From the NCBI GenBank assembly GCA_021846485.1, contig JAJZWW010000161.1, positions 1-7,219 on the forward strand: 7,219 bases of DNA. The letters run 5' to 3'. The stretch comes from Actinomycetes bacterium. GTDB taxonomy: Bacteria; Actinomycetota; Acidimicrobiia; Acidimicrobiales; Palsa-688. Position 1 is the first letter of the stretch; each line of letters starts with the position of its first letter. Shown here piece by piece: positions 1 through 5,565 of the stretch. The notes under the pieces were generated by a model, which saw only the letters and a program-made list of their open reading frames with translations, ran no database searches and was not told the origin of the DNA. Position numbers and translations under genes: made by a program.

Positions 1-113
1 GCATTCTCGATCGGCGCCCGCCCGAGGCCCCGACCCCACCACGAGGGGTCGACGTAGATCGCGTACAGCTTGCCGACGCCACCGGCATCGACGCCCCGGG
101 CCGGCCTGGCCAT
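1..113 (-). pseudogene. GNAT-family N-acetyltransferase fragment, probably 5'-truncated
   Basis: Read from the ATG at 113, the 37 visible codons contain KLYAIYVDPSWWGRGLGRA. This is the beta4 strand and acetyl-CoA pyrophosphate-binding loop (motif A, here GRGLGRA) of GNAT acetyltransferases, which transfer an acetyl group from acetyl-CoA to an amine. A normal family member has roughly 60-90 residues before this motif, but only about a dozen precede it here. The DNA upstream codes for the toxin in another frame, and the open frame there does not resemble a GNAT N-terminus. The ATG lies one base after the toxin stop codon, so the fragment could still be translated by coupling. The C-terminus lies beyond the window. 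The family call is good; calling it a remnant rather than a live gene is inference, because the rest of the gene cannot be seen. Confidence 0.55.
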
Positions 114-114
114 T

Positions 115-522
115 TCAGGCTCGGTGGGAGCGGACGACGATTCCGGGAAGATCGCTGTAGGCGGAGCTGTCAGTGGAGACGACGTCACGCTGGGTCGCCT
201 TGGCGGTGGCGGCGATGATCAGATCGTGGGCTCCTCTGGGCCGGCCCTGGCGGCGCACGAAGGCGAGGAGCTCGGCGTGGGAGGAGGCGACCGCTTCGTC
301 GTAGTCGACGATGGGGACGACGTCGATGACGTCGTCGACGAAGGCCTGACAGTCGGGCCGGTGGGCGTCATCGGCGAGGTGGACCCCGACCAGGAGCTCG
401 GCGACGGTGATGGCGGCGATCGCCGCGTCGTCATCATCGGCGATCAGGTCGTCGAGTGTCGATCCCGAGCGGTCGGCGTCGACCAGGAAGGTGGTGTCGA
501 GGAGGAGTTGGCTCAGTCTCAG
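115..522 (-). CDS. PIN-domain ribonuclease toxin, VapC family, with CTG start
   Basis: This 135-codon frame encodes a PIN-domain protein of normal VapC length. Counting from the CTG at 522, the expected acidic quartet is present: D9 in LLLDTTFLVD, E42 in ITVAELLVG, D100 in GAHDLIIAATA and D118 in VSTDSSAY. Such toxins are Mg2+-dependent RNases that usually cut tRNA or rRNA and are held inactive by the cognate antitoxin. The gene directly follows the antitoxin gene. No ATG, GTG or TTG lies near the 5' end. The possible starts are CTG at 522, which overlaps the antitoxin stop as CTGA, and CTG at 516, two bases after that stop and giving 133 codons. I prefer 522 because the 4-base overlap is typical of coupled translation. 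Either the toxin starts at CTG or its start has been lost by mutation. The family call is firm and the start is uncertain. Confidence 0.85.
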   Translation of the reverse strand: MRLSQLLLDTTFLVDADRSGSTLDDLIADDDDAAIAAITVAELLVGVHLADDAHRPDCQAFVDDVIDVVPIVDYDEAVASSHAELLAFVRRQGRPRGAHDLIIAATAKATQRDVVSTDSSAYSDLPGIVVRSHRA

Positions 523-761
523 GGTCGGTGCTCGATCTCGAGGAGATCCCGGGCCGAGGTGACGTCCCGGGCAAAGGCCGGGTCGCGGCGGTGGCGTTGC
601 AGGAGCGCCTTGACCTCGGCTCCCTTGCCGGCCTGCACGGGGTCGAGTTGGGCCACGACCTTGCCGCGGCGCACGATCGTGAAGTGCTCGCCGCGGTGCT
701 CGACGGCGTCGAGGAGGTCGGAGAAGTTCCGGGCCGCATCGGTGGCGCTCACTTCAGGCAT
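519..761 (-). CDS. Type II antitoxin, Phd/YefM family
   Basis: This 80-residue protein opens with VSATDAARNFSDLLDAVEHRGEHF followed by TIVRRGKVVAQLDP at about residues 4-42, the Phd/YefM DNA-binding and dimerisation fold. The C-terminal half (KALLQRHRRDPAFA and ARDLLEIEHRP) fits the flexible arm that wraps a PIN toxin. The protein should neutralise the adjacent toxin and autorepress the operon. Start choice: the ATG at 761 lies six bases after a TAATCT box with no Shine-Dalgarno sequence, which fits a leaderless mRNA and places the start exactly. The toxin frame follows with a CTGA overlap or a 2-base gap. Antitoxins of this family pair with PIN, RelE or Doc toxins; here the PIN partner is visible. 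This is a small mobile-type module beside a GNAT remnant, so acquisition by transfer is plausible but not shown. Confidence 0.93.
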   Translation of the reverse strand: MPEVSATDAARNFSDLLDAVEHRGEHFTIVRRGKVVAQLDPVQAGKGAEVKALLQRHRRDPAFARDVTSARDLLEIEHRP

Positions 762-778
762 GCGATCAGATTATCAGA
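762..778 (-). promoter_or_regulatory. Leaderless promoter and possible operator of the toxin-antitoxin operon
   Basis: On the minus strand, TCTGATAATCTGAT runs towards the antitoxin ATG. It contains a TAATCT hexamer (plus positions 768-773) that fits the actinobacterial -10 consensus TANNNT and ends six bases before the ATG, which would put the transcription start on or next to the A of the start codon. The same stretch is a direct repeat of TCTGAT separated by AA, overlapping the -10, so it could be the autorepression site of the antitoxin. No convincing -35 box is visible. Confidence 0.5.
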
Positions 779-780
779 CT

Positions 781-1298
781 GGACCGCTCGGAACGTCGGC
801 GGGCCGACACCAACCCGTCTCGGGGGACGCCTGCTTGACGAGCGTCGAGTCGGCGACCCGGGTGTCTCGGTCATCCTCGGGGCACGTTGCCAGCCCTCCA
901 GCGGGGTGGAGGTTATGGGCCGGTGCTCTCTGGTGGCGCCTACGGTCGCGTGGGTGGAGACGGCGGGTCTGCGGGGCGAGGCGTGGCTTCTCGCTGCCGC
1001 CGGTGTTTCGATCCTCGCGGACAGGCGCTCTGTCCGCGACGATCGGACCACGGTGGGGACCAGCCGGCCTGGCCGCCCTCACCATCCTGGCGGCCGCCAG
1101 CACCGCAACGGCCCGGACCGCCAAGCGGGCGAGCCCGGCGCCCGACCCCAACCCTTGAACCGCGGCCCGCCCAGCGGAGCCGACCGGCCGCCGGAGGCAG
1201 CGCGCCAGCCACTCGCACAGAACACCCGCCCGACCTGCGCGCGGCTGACCGGCCTCACCCGCCCATCCATACCGGTGTCCTCGGCCGGTGGTGGAGAC
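781..1298. other. Intergenic stretch without a convincing gene
   Basis: About 520 bases lie between the toxin-antitoxin promoter and the 3' end of rnpB. Open frames cross it on both strands, but none keeps coherent protein-like composition from start to stop, and the long ones run into the toxin-antitoxin genes or rnpB. Two short plus-strand stretches look like membrane-protein sequence: about 910-1045, with hydrophobic text such as EAWLLAAAGVSILADRRSVR, and about 1048-1158 in a different frame, with GLAALTILAAASTATA. They may be remnants of one frame-broken gene. Also present are a small 6-bp-stem hairpin at 895-912 (CCTCCA/TGGAGG) and the strong palindrome annotated separately. No tRNA was recognised. 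Confidence 0.5.
1009..1045. repeat. 37-base imperfect palindrome, 10-bp core stem
   Basis: The core TCGCGGACAG (1015-1024) and CTGTCCGCGA (1030-1039) are perfect reverse complements around a 5-base loop. A single C/C mismatch separates this from an outer perfect pair, CGATC (1009-1013) and GATCG (1041-1045), so 15 of 16 positions pair. As RNA it would be a very stable hairpin on either strand. It lies about 250 bases downstream of the rnpB 3' end and lacks a U-tract, so it could be an intrinsic terminator without Us, a protein-binding operator, or a small repeat element. The sequence does not decide between these. Confidence 0.75.
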
Positions 1299-1651
1299 GG
1301 TGAGCCGGCCTGTAGGCGGGGTTCTGTCCACCGGCCCGTTTCCGGGGTCCGGCTGGGTGGCCATCCATCTGTGCGGTCTACCTGGGGACATCGGCCGGGC
1401 CGGCCGTCCCACGCTCGACCTTGCTCCGGGTGGGGTTTGCCGAGCCGCCCGGGTCGCCCCGGGCGCTGGTGCGCTCTTGCCGCACCGTTTCACCCTTGCC
1501 TGTGACGGCAGGGCCGTCCATCGGCGGTCTGTTCTCTGTGGCACTTTCCTGCGAGTCACCTCGACTGGCTGCTGGCCAGCACCCTGCCCTGTGGAGCCCC
1601 GACCTTCCTCGACCGGGTCGAGCCCGGCCGCGGCCACCCGGCCGGCTCACC
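1299..1651 (-). ncRNA. rnpB: RNase P RNA, bacterial class A
   Basis: This is the catalytic RNA of RNase P, which removes 5' leaders from tRNA precursors. Read on the minus strand it contains the class A blocks in order: GAGGAAGGTCGGGGCTCC (1593-1610, CR-I), then CAGGGCAGGGTGCTGG, then GAGGTGACTCG followed by AAAGTGCCACAGAGAACAG (a form typical of actinobacteria), GGTGAAACGGTGCGG and AAGAGCGCACC (CR-II/III), CCACCCGGAGCAAGG, and finally GGTGGACAGAACCCCGCCTA (CR-V). The ends were set by helix P1: bases 1640-1651 pair perfectly with 1299-1310 (12 bp, GGTGAGCCGGCC with its complement). The length of about 353 nt is normal. In helix P4 the strands 1597-1605 and 1314-1321 pair over 8 bp around the universal bulged U (base 1602), but two pairs differ from the E. 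coli version in a compensatory way. Exact mature ends may differ by a few bases. Confidence 0.96.
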
Positions 1652-1661
1652 GTTCCATCTC

Positions 1662-1667
1662 ATCGTA
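1662..1667 (-). promoter_or_regulatory. -10 box of rnpB
   Basis: TACGAT on the minus strand matches TANNNT. With a usual 6-8 base discriminator it would start transcription at about 1653-1656, within a few bases of the rnpB P1 helix. That suits an RNA whose 5' end is normally set by transcription initiation. No good -35 hexamer is seen 16-18 bases upstream. Confidence 0.5.
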
Positions 1668-1705
1668 CCTGGTCGCCGCGCGGCTCTGCGCCGGCCGGGC
1701 AACCC

Positions 1706-1723
1706 GGTGGCGTGCGCGCCACC
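1706..1723. repeat. Hairpin between rnpB and glcD
   Basis: GGTGGCG (1706-1712) and CGCCACC (1717-1723) are perfect complements around a 4-base loop. The hairpin lies upstream of both divergent promoters, 39 bases behind the rnpB -10 box and about 77 bases upstream of the glcD -10 box. In such GC-rich DNA a 7-bp stem can arise by chance, so a function is uncertain. Confidence 0.35.
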
Positions 1724-1770
1724 GCCGGCCACCGCGTCCCCGCTAGTCCTGGGAGGCCGGCTCCGGGGCG

Positions 1771-1780
1771 GCCACGTGGC
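1771..1780. promoter_or_regulatory. 10-bp perfect palindrome upstream of glcD, possible operator
   Basis: GCCACGTGGC is its own reverse complement and ends 19 bases before the TAGCTT box of glcD, so it covers the -35 region. A dimeric regulator bound here would control the glycolate-oxidase operon; 2-hydroxy-acid operons are often controlled by GntR/FadR-type or other dimeric regulators. No regulator gene is visible nearby, and the binding role is inference from position and symmetry. Confidence 0.4.
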
Positions 1781-1799
1781 GGTCGGGGCGGCGGCGTCG

Positions 1800-1805
1800 T
1801 AGCTT
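1800..1805 (+). promoter_or_regulatory. -10 box of a leaderless glcD promoter
   Basis: TAGCTT fits TANNNT and is followed seven bases later by the glcD ATG at 1813, the spacing expected if transcription starts on the start codon. No Shine-Dalgarno sequence lies in the gap, which supports leaderless translation. The box is flanked by the inverted arms CGTCG (1795-1799) and CGACG (1806-1810). Confidence 0.5.
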
Positions 1806-1812
1806 CGACGTC

Positions 1813-3345
1813 ATGGCTCGTTCCCGATCCTGGCCCGTTGCCCGCGCGGCGGTGCGGTCCGGGCCCTGGCGCGCGGGCTCCCGGGATGGCGGACCGCCGG
1901 TCGGGCGGGACGCGCCCGACCGGCTGGTCGAGGACCTGGTGGCCGCGCTCGGGCCCGACGGGGTCCGGGCCGACGCCGTCGAACGCGGCCTGCTCGCCAG
2001 GGACGCGTCGGTGTTCGACAGGGGTCGCAGCGGACCGGTGTGCTTCCCGCGCAGCACCGCCGAGGTGCAGGCGGTGGTGCGCGCCGCCGTCCGCCACGGC
2101 CGGGCCGTGGTGCCCCGTGGGGCGGGGACGGGCCTCGCCGGCGGCGCGGTGCCGCTCGGGGAGCCGGTCGTCGTGGCCCTCACCCGGATGGACCGGTTGC
2201 TCGAGGTGGACCTGCCCAACCGGGTCGCGTGGGTCGAGCCGGGGGTGGTCAACCTCGACCTGTCCAACCAGCTGCGCCCTCGCGGGTTCCACTTCGCCCC
2301 CGACCCCTCCAGCCAGCAGGCGTGCACCGTCGGCGGCAACGTGGCCAACAACTCCGGCGGTCCCCACTGCCTGGCGTACGGGGTGACCAGCGCCCACGTC
2401 CTCGCTCTAGATGTGGTGCTCCCCGACGGCGACGTGGTCCGCCTCGGCGGCCTGGACCCCGAGCCCGCCGGATACGACCTCCGGGGGGCGTTCGTCGGGG
2501 GGGAGGGAACCCTCGGGATCGCCACCCGGATCGCGGTGCGCCTCACCCCCAACCCGCCGGCGGTGCGGACGTTGCTGCTGGGCTTCTCGACCCCCCGCGC
2601 CGCGGCCGACACCGTCGGGGCGGTCATTGCCGCGGGCATCGTTCCCGCTGCCCTCGAGGTGATGGACCGGCGGATCACCGAGGCGGTCGAGCGCTACGTC
2701 CACGCCGGCTACCCGACCGATGCCGGGGCGGTGCTGCTCGCCGAGGTCGACGGGATGCCCGGGTCGGTGGCGGCCGCGGCAGAGGCGATCTCGGCGATCG
2801 GGGCCGAGCGCGGGGCGACGAGCGTGCGGGTCGCGGCCAGCGACGCCGAGCGGGCGGCGCTCTGGAAGGGCCGCAAGACCGCCTTCGGGGCGGTCGCCCA
2901 GATCGCCCCCAACTACTACCTGCACGACACCGTCGTGCCCCGCGGGGTCCTCGCCGACGTGCTCGAAGAGGTGTACGCGATCGCCGAGCGCCACCAACTG
3001 CTCGTGGTCAACGTGTTCCACGCCGGGGACGGCAACCTCCACCCCCTGCTCGTGTTCGACCGGCGGGAGCCGGGGGTGATGGACCGGGTGCTCGCCGCCG
3101 GCGCAGAGATCGTCGCCGCCTCGCTCGCGGCCGGCGGGGTGCTCTCCGGCGAGCACGGGATCGGGGTGGAGAAGCGCGACTACATGCCGCTCATGTTCGG
3201 TCCCGACGACCTCGACCACCAAGCGCGGCTCCGTCGGGCGTTCGACCCCGCTTGCCGGGCGAACCCGGGCAAGGTCCTGCCCGCAGGCCATAGCTGCGCG
3301 GACATCCAGGCGCTCGAGTCGGTCCCCGCCGGCGTGTGGGGATGA
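1813..3345 (+). CDS. glcD: Glycolate oxidase subunit GlcD (FAD-linked 2-hydroxy-acid oxidase)
   Basis: This 510-residue protein is the catalytic flavoprotein of the membrane-associated glycolate oxidase, which oxidises glycolate to glyoxylate; the family also includes D-lactate and D-2-hydroxyglutarate dehydrogenases. The PCMH-type FAD-binding domain covers roughly residues 65-250 and shows VVPRGAGTGLAGG (99-111), PDPSSQQACTVGGNVANNSG (163-182) and GGEGTLGI (229-236). The C-terminal FAD-oxidase domain shows LWKGRKTAF (350-358), NVFHAGDGNLHP with H403 and H410 as likely metal or substrate ligands (400-411), and GEHGIGVEKR (446-455). It ends in the usual FDPACRANPGKVLP. Length is close to the roughly 500 residues of E. 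coli GlcD. The ATG at 1813 adds an Arg-rich N-terminus of about 35 residues; I kept it because of the -10 box seven bases upstream, though the GTG at 1852 is possible. First gene of the operon, with glcE 19 bases downstream. Substrate choice within the family is inferred from the GlcE and GlcF neighbours. Confidence 0.95.
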   Translation: MARSRSWPVARAAVRSGPWRAGSRDGGPPVGRDAPDRLVEDLVAALGPDGVRADAVERGLLARDASVFDRGRSGPVCFPRSTAEVQAVVRAAVRHGRAVVPRGAGTGLAGGAVPLGEPVVVALTRMDRLLEVDLPNRVAWVEPGVVNLDLSNQLRPRGFHFAPDPSSQQACTVGGNVANNSGGPHCLAYGVTSAHVLALDVVLPDGDVVRLGGLDPEPAGYDLRGAFVGGEGTLGIATRIAVRLTPNPPAVRTLLLGFSTPRAAADTVGAVIAAGIVPAALEVMDRRITEAVERYVHAGYPTDAGAVLLAEVDGMPGSVAAAAEAISAIGAERGATSVRVAASDAERAALWKGRKTAFGAVAQIAPNYYLHDTVVPRGVLADVLEEVYAIAERHQLLVVNVFHAGDGNLHPLLVFDRREPGVMDRVLAAGAEIVAASLAAGGVLSGEHGIGVEKRDYMPLMFGPDDLDHQARLRRAFDPACRANPGKVLPAGHSCADIQALESVPAGVWG

Positions 3346-3364
3346 GCCACCCGGGGGTGAGGGG

Positions 3365-4378
3365 ATGAGCGGGACCGGCACGGCACGGGTTCCTGCGACC
3401 GGCGCGGCGCCGCGCCGTCCCCTCGATCCGGAGCTGCTCGCCTTTGCCGACGAGGTCGGCTCGGAGGGCCCCGTCGCGGTGGCCGGCGCCGGGACCCGGG
3501 CGGAGCTCGGGGGGCCGCTGGCTCGGGGCACCCGGATGTTGCGCGCCCCGGAGGGGATCGTCGAGCACCACCCGGAGGAGATGACCGTGCGGGTGCGGGC
3601 CGGCACGACCGTCGCCGACCTGCACGCCGCGCTGGCCGGGGCCGGTCAGCGCAGCGCCCTGCCCGAGCGGGGCGGCACGGTGGGCGGCGCCCTGGCGGTC
3701 GGCGAGGGCCACCTCGCCTCGCTCGGCCGGGGCCCGGTACGCGACGCTCTGCTGCAGGTGCGCTACGTGTCGGCCGACGGGCGGGTCGTGACCGGTGGCG
3801 GGCCGACGGTGAAGAACGTGAGCGGCTACGACCTGCCCCGCCTCGTGGTCGGCTCGCTCGGCACTCTCGGCCTGCTCGGAGAGGTAGTGCTGCGCACCCA
3901 GCCGGTGCCGGCGGGCTCGTGCTGGCTGCGCGCCGAGGGCGCGGACCCCTTCGGCGCGCGGGATGTCCTGTACCGGCCCGGCGCGATCCTCTGGGACGGG
4001 GAGGCGACCTGGGTGTTGCTCGAGGGCCACCCCGAAGACCTCGCCGCCGAGGCTGCGGTCCTCGCGCGCTCTGGGGCATGGCGGGAGGTGGCCGGGCCGC
4101 CGGAGCTCCCGCCGCAGCGGTGGTCGCTGCCGCCCGCGGGGCTTCGCCGGCTTCCCGAGGGCATGGCGGGACCGTCGGGCAGCTGGGTGGCGTCGGTCGG
4201 GATCGGGGTGGTCCACGCCGGCCGGCCCCAGCAGCCCCGGCGGGTCGCCGCCGCCTCGGAGGAGCTGACCCGGCGGACGAAGGCGGCCTTCGACCCGGCC
4301 GGCCGGTTGTCCCCGGGCCGGTCGCTCCTCCCGGCCTTGCCGAGCCCCGCTCTTGGTGGGGGAGGGGGCCGCTCGTGA
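3365..4378 (+). CDS. glcE: Glycolate oxidase subunit GlcE (FAD-binding)
   Basis: This 337-residue protein is the second flavin-binding subunit of the complex. Its N-terminal PCMH fold is seen in VAVAGAGTRAELGGPL (about residues 39-54), VRVRAGTTVADLHAAL (75-90), LPERGGTVGGALAVG (99-113) and the GlcE hallmark TVKNVSGYDLPRL (148-160) followed by VVGSLGTLGLLGEVVLRTQP. The C-terminal part is short and ends with AFDPAGRLSPGR, the usual end of the domain. Length is close to E. coli GlcE (about 350). A G-rich Shine-Dalgarno stretch (GGGGG at 3353-3357) lies 7 bases before the ATG. The tail LGGGGGRS is encoded by the G-run that also serves as the glcF ribosome-binding site. The stop overlaps the glcF start as GTGA. 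The subunit is needed for activity in E. coli; a direct catalytic role is not established. Confidence 0.94.
   Translation: MSGTGTARVPATGAAPRRPLDPELLAFADEVGSEGPVAVAGAGTRAELGGPLARGTRMLRAPEGIVEHHPEEMTVRVRAGTTVADLHAALAGAGQRSALPERGGTVGGALAVGEGHLASLGRGPVRDALLQVRYVSADGRVVTGGGPTVKNVSGYDLPRLVVGSLGTLGLLGEVVLRTQPVPAGSCWLRAEGADPFGARDVLYRPGAILWDGEATWVLLEGHPEDLAAEAAVLARSGAWREVAGPPELPPQRWSLPPAGLRRLPEGMAGPSGSWVASVGIGVVHAGRPQQPRRVAAASEELTRRTKAAFDPAGRLSPGRSLLPALPSPALGGGGGRS
4361..4367 (+). promoter_or_regulatory. Shine-Dalgarno of glcF inside the glcE 3' end
   Basis: GGAGGGG, inside a longer G-run that begins at 4358, lies seven bases before the GTG at 4375. It selects this GTG over upstream in-frame codons and places translation of glcF under coupling to glcE. 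Confidence 0.75.
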
Positions 4379-5565
4379 ACCTGGGTCTCGACGAGGGACT
4401 GCACACCTGCGTGCAGTGCGGTCTGTGCCTGCCGCACTGCCCGACCTGGCGGGTGACCGGCGACGAGAGCCGCTCGCCTCGGGGCCGGATCGCGCTCATG
4501 CGCGCCGTCCAGGAGACCGGAGTGCCGGTGACCGGCGAGGTCCTCGACGCGTTCGAGACCTGCGTGCTGTGCCGGGGGTGCGAGACGGCCTGCCCGAGCG
4601 GGGTGCCCTTCGGCCGGTTGATGGAACAGGCTCGGGACACCCTGGCCGAGGCCGGTCGGATGACGCCGTGGTGGGAGCGGGCCGCGCTGGCAACCCTCCG
4701 CCACCCGCCGCTCGTGCGGGCGGGCACGGCGGTCGCCGCGGTCGCCCAGCGGGCCGGGCTGGTCCCCGCAAGGCTCGGCCTTCCTCGTCTCCCGCTGCGC
4801 CGGCCGCCACTGCGTTCCTCGGGCGACGACGTGTGGCTGTTCACCGGCTGCGTGATGGACGCCTGGCAACGCGACGTGCACCAGGCCACCCAGGCGGTGC
4901 TGGAGGCGGCCGGCTTCGGGGTGCGCCCGAGCGGTGATCGGGCGCCTTGCTGCGGGGCATTGCACTGCCACGCCGGCCTGGCGGCGGCCACCCGGTCCAT
5001 GGCCGCGCAGGTGATGGCCGCCTTGCCCGGCGACGCCCCGGTGCTGGTCGACTCCGTCGGCTGCGGCGCGGCGCTGAAGGACTACGGGCGGATCTTCGGC
5101 ACCGCCGAGGGGCGCGCCTTCTCCGCCCGGGTCCACGACGTCCAAGAGTGGCTGGCGGGACACCTGGAGCGCTTGCCGTCCCCCGATCCCGGAGCCCGCC
5201 TGCCCCGGAGGGTCGCGGTGCAAGACCCCTGCCACCTGCGCCACGTGCAGCGGGTGCACCAGGCGACGCGGGCGGTGCTCACCCCGTTCGTGGCCGAGGT
5301 CGTCGAGCTCGACGACGAAGGGCTGTGCTGCGGAGCGGGTGGCGCCTACTCGACGCTCCAGCCGGCGCTCGCCGGGAGGATCCGGGACCGCAAGGTCGCA
5401 GCCATCGCGAAGGTCGGGCCGGACGTGGTCGCCTCGGCCAACCCGGGCTGCTCGATGCACCTGGCCGCCGCCGGCGTGCCAGTCGCCCACCCGATGACCC
5501 TGGTGTGGGAGGCGATCCGGTCCACTGGCCGAGCCGGCGCCGGCGCCGGGATCAGCGGGCGTTGA
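4375..5565 (+). CDS. glcF: Glycolate oxidase iron-sulfur subunit GlcF
   Basis: This 396-residue protein carries electrons from the flavin subunits towards the respiratory chain. Two 4Fe-4S motifs open it: C12-C15-C18-C22P (HTCVQCGLCLPHCP) and C63-C66-C69-C73P (TCVLCRGCETACP). Two CCG domains follow, as in the heterodisulfide-reductase-like family: C159 (FTGCVMD), C192-C193-G (PCCGALHCH) and C230 (SVGCG) in the first, then C286 (QDPCHLRH), C318-C319-G (LCCGAGGAY) and C359 (NPGCSMHL) in the second. E. coli GlcF has about 407 residues, so the length is normal. The frame is open upstream, but the GTG at 4375 is chosen because it has a strong Shine-Dalgarno sequence, overlaps the glcE stop by 4 bases, and starts the protein 11 residues before the first cysteine as expected. 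No membrane segment is seen. The 3' end overlaps the convergent CBS gene by 14 bases. Confidence 0.95.
   Translation: MNLGLDEGLHTCVQCGLCLPHCPTWRVTGDESRSPRGRIALMRAVQETGVPVTGEVLDAFETCVLCRGCETACPSGVPFGRLMEQARDTLAEAGRMTPWWERAALATLRHPPLVRAGTAVAAVAQRAGLVPARLGLPRLPLRRPPLRSSGDDVWLFTGCVMDAWQRDVHQATQAVLEAAGFGVRPSGDRAPCCGALHCHAGLAAATRSMAAQVMAALPGDAPVLVDSVGCGAALKDYGRIFGTAEGRAFSARVHDVQEWLAGHLERLPSPDPGARLPRRVAVQDPCHLRHVQRVHQATRAVLTPFVAEVVELDDEGLCCGAGGAYSTLQPALAGRIRDRKVAAIAKVGPDVVASANPGCSMHLAAAGVPVAHPMTLVWEAIRSTGRAGAGAGISGR

Noticed and set aside
70..1158. Long plus-strand open frame across the toxin-antitoxin genes
   Set aside because: It is antisense to two well-recognised proteins and has Gly/Asp/Val and Arg/Ser low-complexity text without domains; a shadow of GC-rich coding DNA.
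1271..1289. ACCGG/CCGGT inverted repeat as rnpB terminator
   Set aside because: Only a 5-bp stem with a 9-base loop and no U-tract, which is expected by chance in DNA this GC-rich.
774..1637. Long minus-strand open frame covering rnpB and the stretch downstream
   Set aside because: Most of it is the RNase P RNA read as protein; the remainder has no recognisable family.
1421..2386. Plus-strand open frame across rnpB and the start of glcD
   Set aside because: It overlaps rnpB antisense and glcD in another frame; its product is Arg/Pro/Ser-rich noise.
3919..4374. Upstream extension of the glcF frame
   Set aside because: It overlaps conserved glcE sequence, is low complexity, and would put about 150 extra residues before the first 4Fe-4S motif; the GTG at 4375 has a strong ribosome-binding site.
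3180..5490. Long minus-strand open frames antisense to glcE and glcF
   Set aside because: The opposite strand encodes conserved cysteine and FAD motifs; the antisense products are Arg/Pro/Gly-rich and lack domains.
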